A stretch of DNA of 44,830 nt from Alphaproteobacteria bacterium (GTDB lineage: Bacteria; Pseudomonadota; Alphaproteobacteria; UBA11136): the NCBI GenBank assembly GCA_030739855.1, contig JASLYJ010000013.1:1-44830 (forward strand). The letters run 5' to 3'. The notes beneath the pieces are model-generated. The model was not told the DNA's origin, ran no database searches, and was given only the letters and a program-made list of their open reading frames with translations. A program made the position numbers and the translations under genes. This document shows positions 43,317-44,830 of the stretch, one piece after another (within the stretch, counting starts at the first letter, position 1; every line of letters starts with the position of its first letter).

Positions 43317-44506
43317 CAGAGAGCGACCTTCTTGAATAACCTCATATAACGTGCCACCACCACGGATTCGGTAAAATCCTTTTCGTAGCGTTTGCGTCCA
43401 CCATGAATGATCTTGCGTATCAGATCGGGATCCATGGCAAGCCGCTTGATGCTTTCCACCAGAGCCCTCGGTTCGTCCACGGGCACCAGAAGGCCACTGT
43501 GGTTATGGCGGATCAGAGCGCCAGGCCCCGCGCTTTTGGTGGCAATCACCGGCACGCCGTGAGCCCAGCCTTCAATCACCACGTTGCCCAGCGGCTCGTG
43601 GCGGGAGGGACAGACAAGCATGTCCGCTGCTGCGAATAAGGGGGATGGATTCTTGTGCCAGCCTAAAAAGCGGACGCGAGGACGTGCCCCCACCCGTACT
43701 GCCAGTTCCTCAAGTTCAATCCGAAGCGGGCCCTCGCCTGCAAGCCAGAGATAGGCGTGTGGCAGCTCAGCCATAGCTCGGATCAGCGTGTCATAGCCCT
43801 TGTTTTTATGGAGCCGCCCCAAGGCTAGGATCAGCAGCACTTTCTCCGGTGTGGTGTGTATACCGCGAACAAGTGGTTCTTCGGCTTCGCTCGCCGTAAC
43901 AAAATTGGGGAGATAGTGGGCGCGGTCCTTCGGCCAGCCGGACTCCACAATATAACGCACGATGTCCTTGGTGTTGCCGATGAGATGGTCACAGGTCTTA
44001 TAATTTTCTATTTTGTAATAGCCTCCCAGCCGCCCCACATGAACGAACTTTCCCACTACAGGCTTGAAAAAGTGGGCGGCTTGGTTCATCTGATTTATCG
44101 CCACCTGGACTATATGATAGTCGGAAATTTTTGATGGTTTACGATGCTCCACGTCGTGGCGGTCGGCAATATCGGAACTCTGATTCGGCTCTATGCTGTT
44201 AGTGTTTTTTTCTATGAGTGGACAGAAACGAGTAGCTCGGTTCATCCAGGTCAGCACCACCTGCGGTTTATAACGCTCCACGGCGCGGCGAAAGCCATAG
44301 TTGGTGGTAAAGTCGAAAGGCCCGCCAAAGGGAAGCTCTACCGTCTCCATACCGCTGACACTAAGGACTTCAGCGCGTTCGGGATTACGACGGATTAGCA
44401 CCTTCTGATCCTGCCCAGCCCGTTGCAGTGCTAAAACCAGACGCACAAAGAACGCTTCCGCACCGCCATATTCAGCCCCAGCCATGGCCTGCAAAACCCT
44501 GGTCAT
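43316..44506 (-). CDS. Glycosyltransferase, GT4 family
   Basis: A 396-residue GT-B enzyme. The N-terminal acceptor domain begins VLQAMAGAEYGGAEAFF; the nucleotide-sugar domain has LALGRLHKNKGYDTLIRA, FLGWHKNPSPLFAAADMLV and the catalytic motif SRHEPLGNVVIEGWAHG with the EX7E pattern. FVHVGRLGGYYKIENY is a block I associate with glycosyltransferases of Rhodospirillales. About 52 residues (97-149) look inserted between WMNRATRFCP and this block, in DNA richer in A/T than the rest. The ATG at 44506 overlaps the upstream glycosyltransferase stop (ATGA). The donor sugar and the polymer made are unknown. Confidence 0.9.
   Translation of the reverse strand: MTRVLQAMAGAEYGGAEAFFVRLVLALQRAGQDQKVLIRRNPERAEVLSVSGMETVELPFGGPFDFTTNYGFRRAVERYKPQVVLTWMNRATRFCPLIEKNTNSIEPNQSSDIADRHDVEHRKPSKISDYHIVQVAINQMNQAAHFFKPVVGKFVHVGRLGGYYKIENYKTCDHLIGNTKDIVRYIVESGWPKDRAHYLPNFVTASEAEEPLVRGIHTTPEKVLLILALGRLHKNKGYDTLIRAMAELPHAYLWLAGEGPLRIELEELAVRVGARPRVRFLGWHKNPSPLFAAADMLVCPSRHEPLGNVVIEGWAHGVPVIATKSAGPGALIRHNHSGLLVPVDEPRALVESIKRLAMDPDLIRKIIHGGRKRYEKDFTESVVVARYMRLFKKVAL
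44060..44218 (-). other. Suspected in-frame insertion in the glycosyltransferase
   Basis: Codons 97-149 encode a polar, Asn/His/Lys-rich stretch (EKNTNSIEPNQSSDIADRHD and onward) unlike the flanks, and the DNA is visibly richer in A/T. It is bordered by two similar peptides, MNRATRFCPL (88-97) and MNQAAHFFKP (140-149), suggesting a duplicated junction. It also contains the hairpin-forming GACTATCATATAGTC. The frame is open throughout, so the protein may still be made. Confidence 0.5.
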
Positions 44507-44830
44507 GGCAACATCCCCTCGAAGGCAGCCGCCGCCTCGTCCCAGCCCCAACCGCGCTGGCGCTGTAATGCCGCGTTATGTTGACTGCGCCACAGATCAT
44601 CGTCGTGCAGCAGGGCCACCGCATGCCGAATGAAGTCCGCGTCATTAGACGCCACGGCGCCAGTGATACCATCCACCACTCTCTCAGCCACACAACCGAT
44701 ATCCTGGACCACCGCCGGGACACCCACAGCCTGAGCCTCGCCAACGGCCAGACAAAAGGTCTCTCCCACATCGCCGCGATAGAGAAGCACCCGCGAATTG
44801 GCCAGTTCCGCCGCCAGTTCGGGTTTCGCC
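44503..44830 (-). CDS. Glycosyltransferase, C-terminal part (GT4-like)
   Basis: About 108 codons of a gene whose 5' part lies beyond the window. The fragment shows YRGDVGETFCLAVGEAQAVG, corresponding to the catalytic E-x7-E of GT4 enzymes, then VPAVVQDIGCVAERVVDGIT and a helical tail HDDDLWRSQHNAALQRQRG. It stops with TGA overlapping the next start (ATGA), so it is coupled to the downstream glycosyltransferase and asnB. The end F-E-G-M-L-P is normal. Only the nucleotide-sugar half is visible, so the sugar cannot be guessed. Confidence 0.85.
   Translation of the reverse strand, partial: AKPELAAELANSRVLLYRGDVGETFCLAVGEAQAVGVPAVVQDIGCVAERVVDGITGAVASNDADFIRHAVALLHDDDLWRSQHNAALQRQRGWGWDEAAAAFEGMLP

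Noticed and set aside
43316-44830. Horizontally acquired polysaccharide island boundary
   Set aside because: Only the end of the cluster is visible and, apart from the in-frame insert, composition resembles the rest of the window; no integrase, tRNA junction or repeat marks a border.

Overview
The window is an ordinary chromosomal stretch of an alphaproteobacterium, most like the Rhodospirillales group. This is inferred from gene order (hisD, infA, maf, rng position, yacG), a complete mitochondria-like ISC operon with two adjacent cysteine desulfurases, an NDUFA12-type complex I factor, RNase E with an acidic insert in its S1 domain, and a vitamin B12-dependent class II ribonucleotide reductase. 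About 40 protein genes, two tRNAs and several regulatory sites can be supported. I see no phage, insertion sequence, CRISPR array or toxin system.

Layout. 1-1811: end of hisD, then infA, maf, a 35-codon remnant where ribonuclease G is expected, yacG and tRNA-Phe, all on +. 1925-4973 (minus): peroxiredoxin Bcp, a cold-shock protein with a repeat tail, a secreted SNase-like nuclease, tRNA-Met with its terminator, and mnmA. 5067-13063 (minus): one long iron-sulfur operon read cysE, iscR, a second desulfurase, iscS, iscU, iscA, hscB, hscA, fdx, iscX. A promoter with an IscR type-1-like site over its -35 lies upstream of cysE, and an alpha/beta hydrolase diverges from it. 14014-24700: anmK, tyrS, a large YhdP/AsmA-like protein, prfB with its programmed frameshift, PBP1a and an AMIN-type amidase, mostly cell-envelope genes. 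25140-27455: rne with a long leader. 27497-33983: aminotransferase, an M48 metalloprotease with repeats, DsbA-like oxidoreductase, aroQ, accB, accC, aat. 34013-35203 (minus): DUF2155 protein, a small unknown protein, NDUFA12-like protein. 35627-39244: nrdJ. 39342-41539: dihydroorotase, a Sel1-type lipoprotein and a small membrane protein. 41550-44830 (minus): asparagine synthetase and two glycosyltransferases, the end of a surface-polysaccharide cluster that continues past the window.

How the parts work together. CysE makes O-acetylserine for cysteine, the desulfurases take sulfur from cysteine, and IscU/IscA/HscBA/Fdx/IscX build and deliver clusters while IscR senses the outcome. MnmA, placed just downstream, also consumes IscS-derived sulfur for tRNA thiolation. 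The envelope block combines peptidoglycan synthesis, hydrolysis and recycling with a putative lipid-transfer protein.

No wholly new system is evident. The best second-look items are the rng remnant translationally coupled to yacG, in-frame extra DNA in a glycosyltransferase and in the YhdP-like gene, a hairpin placed between Shine-Dalgarno and start of aroQ, a zinc-finger HscB like the eukaryotic HSC20, and a DnaA box upstream of nrdJ.
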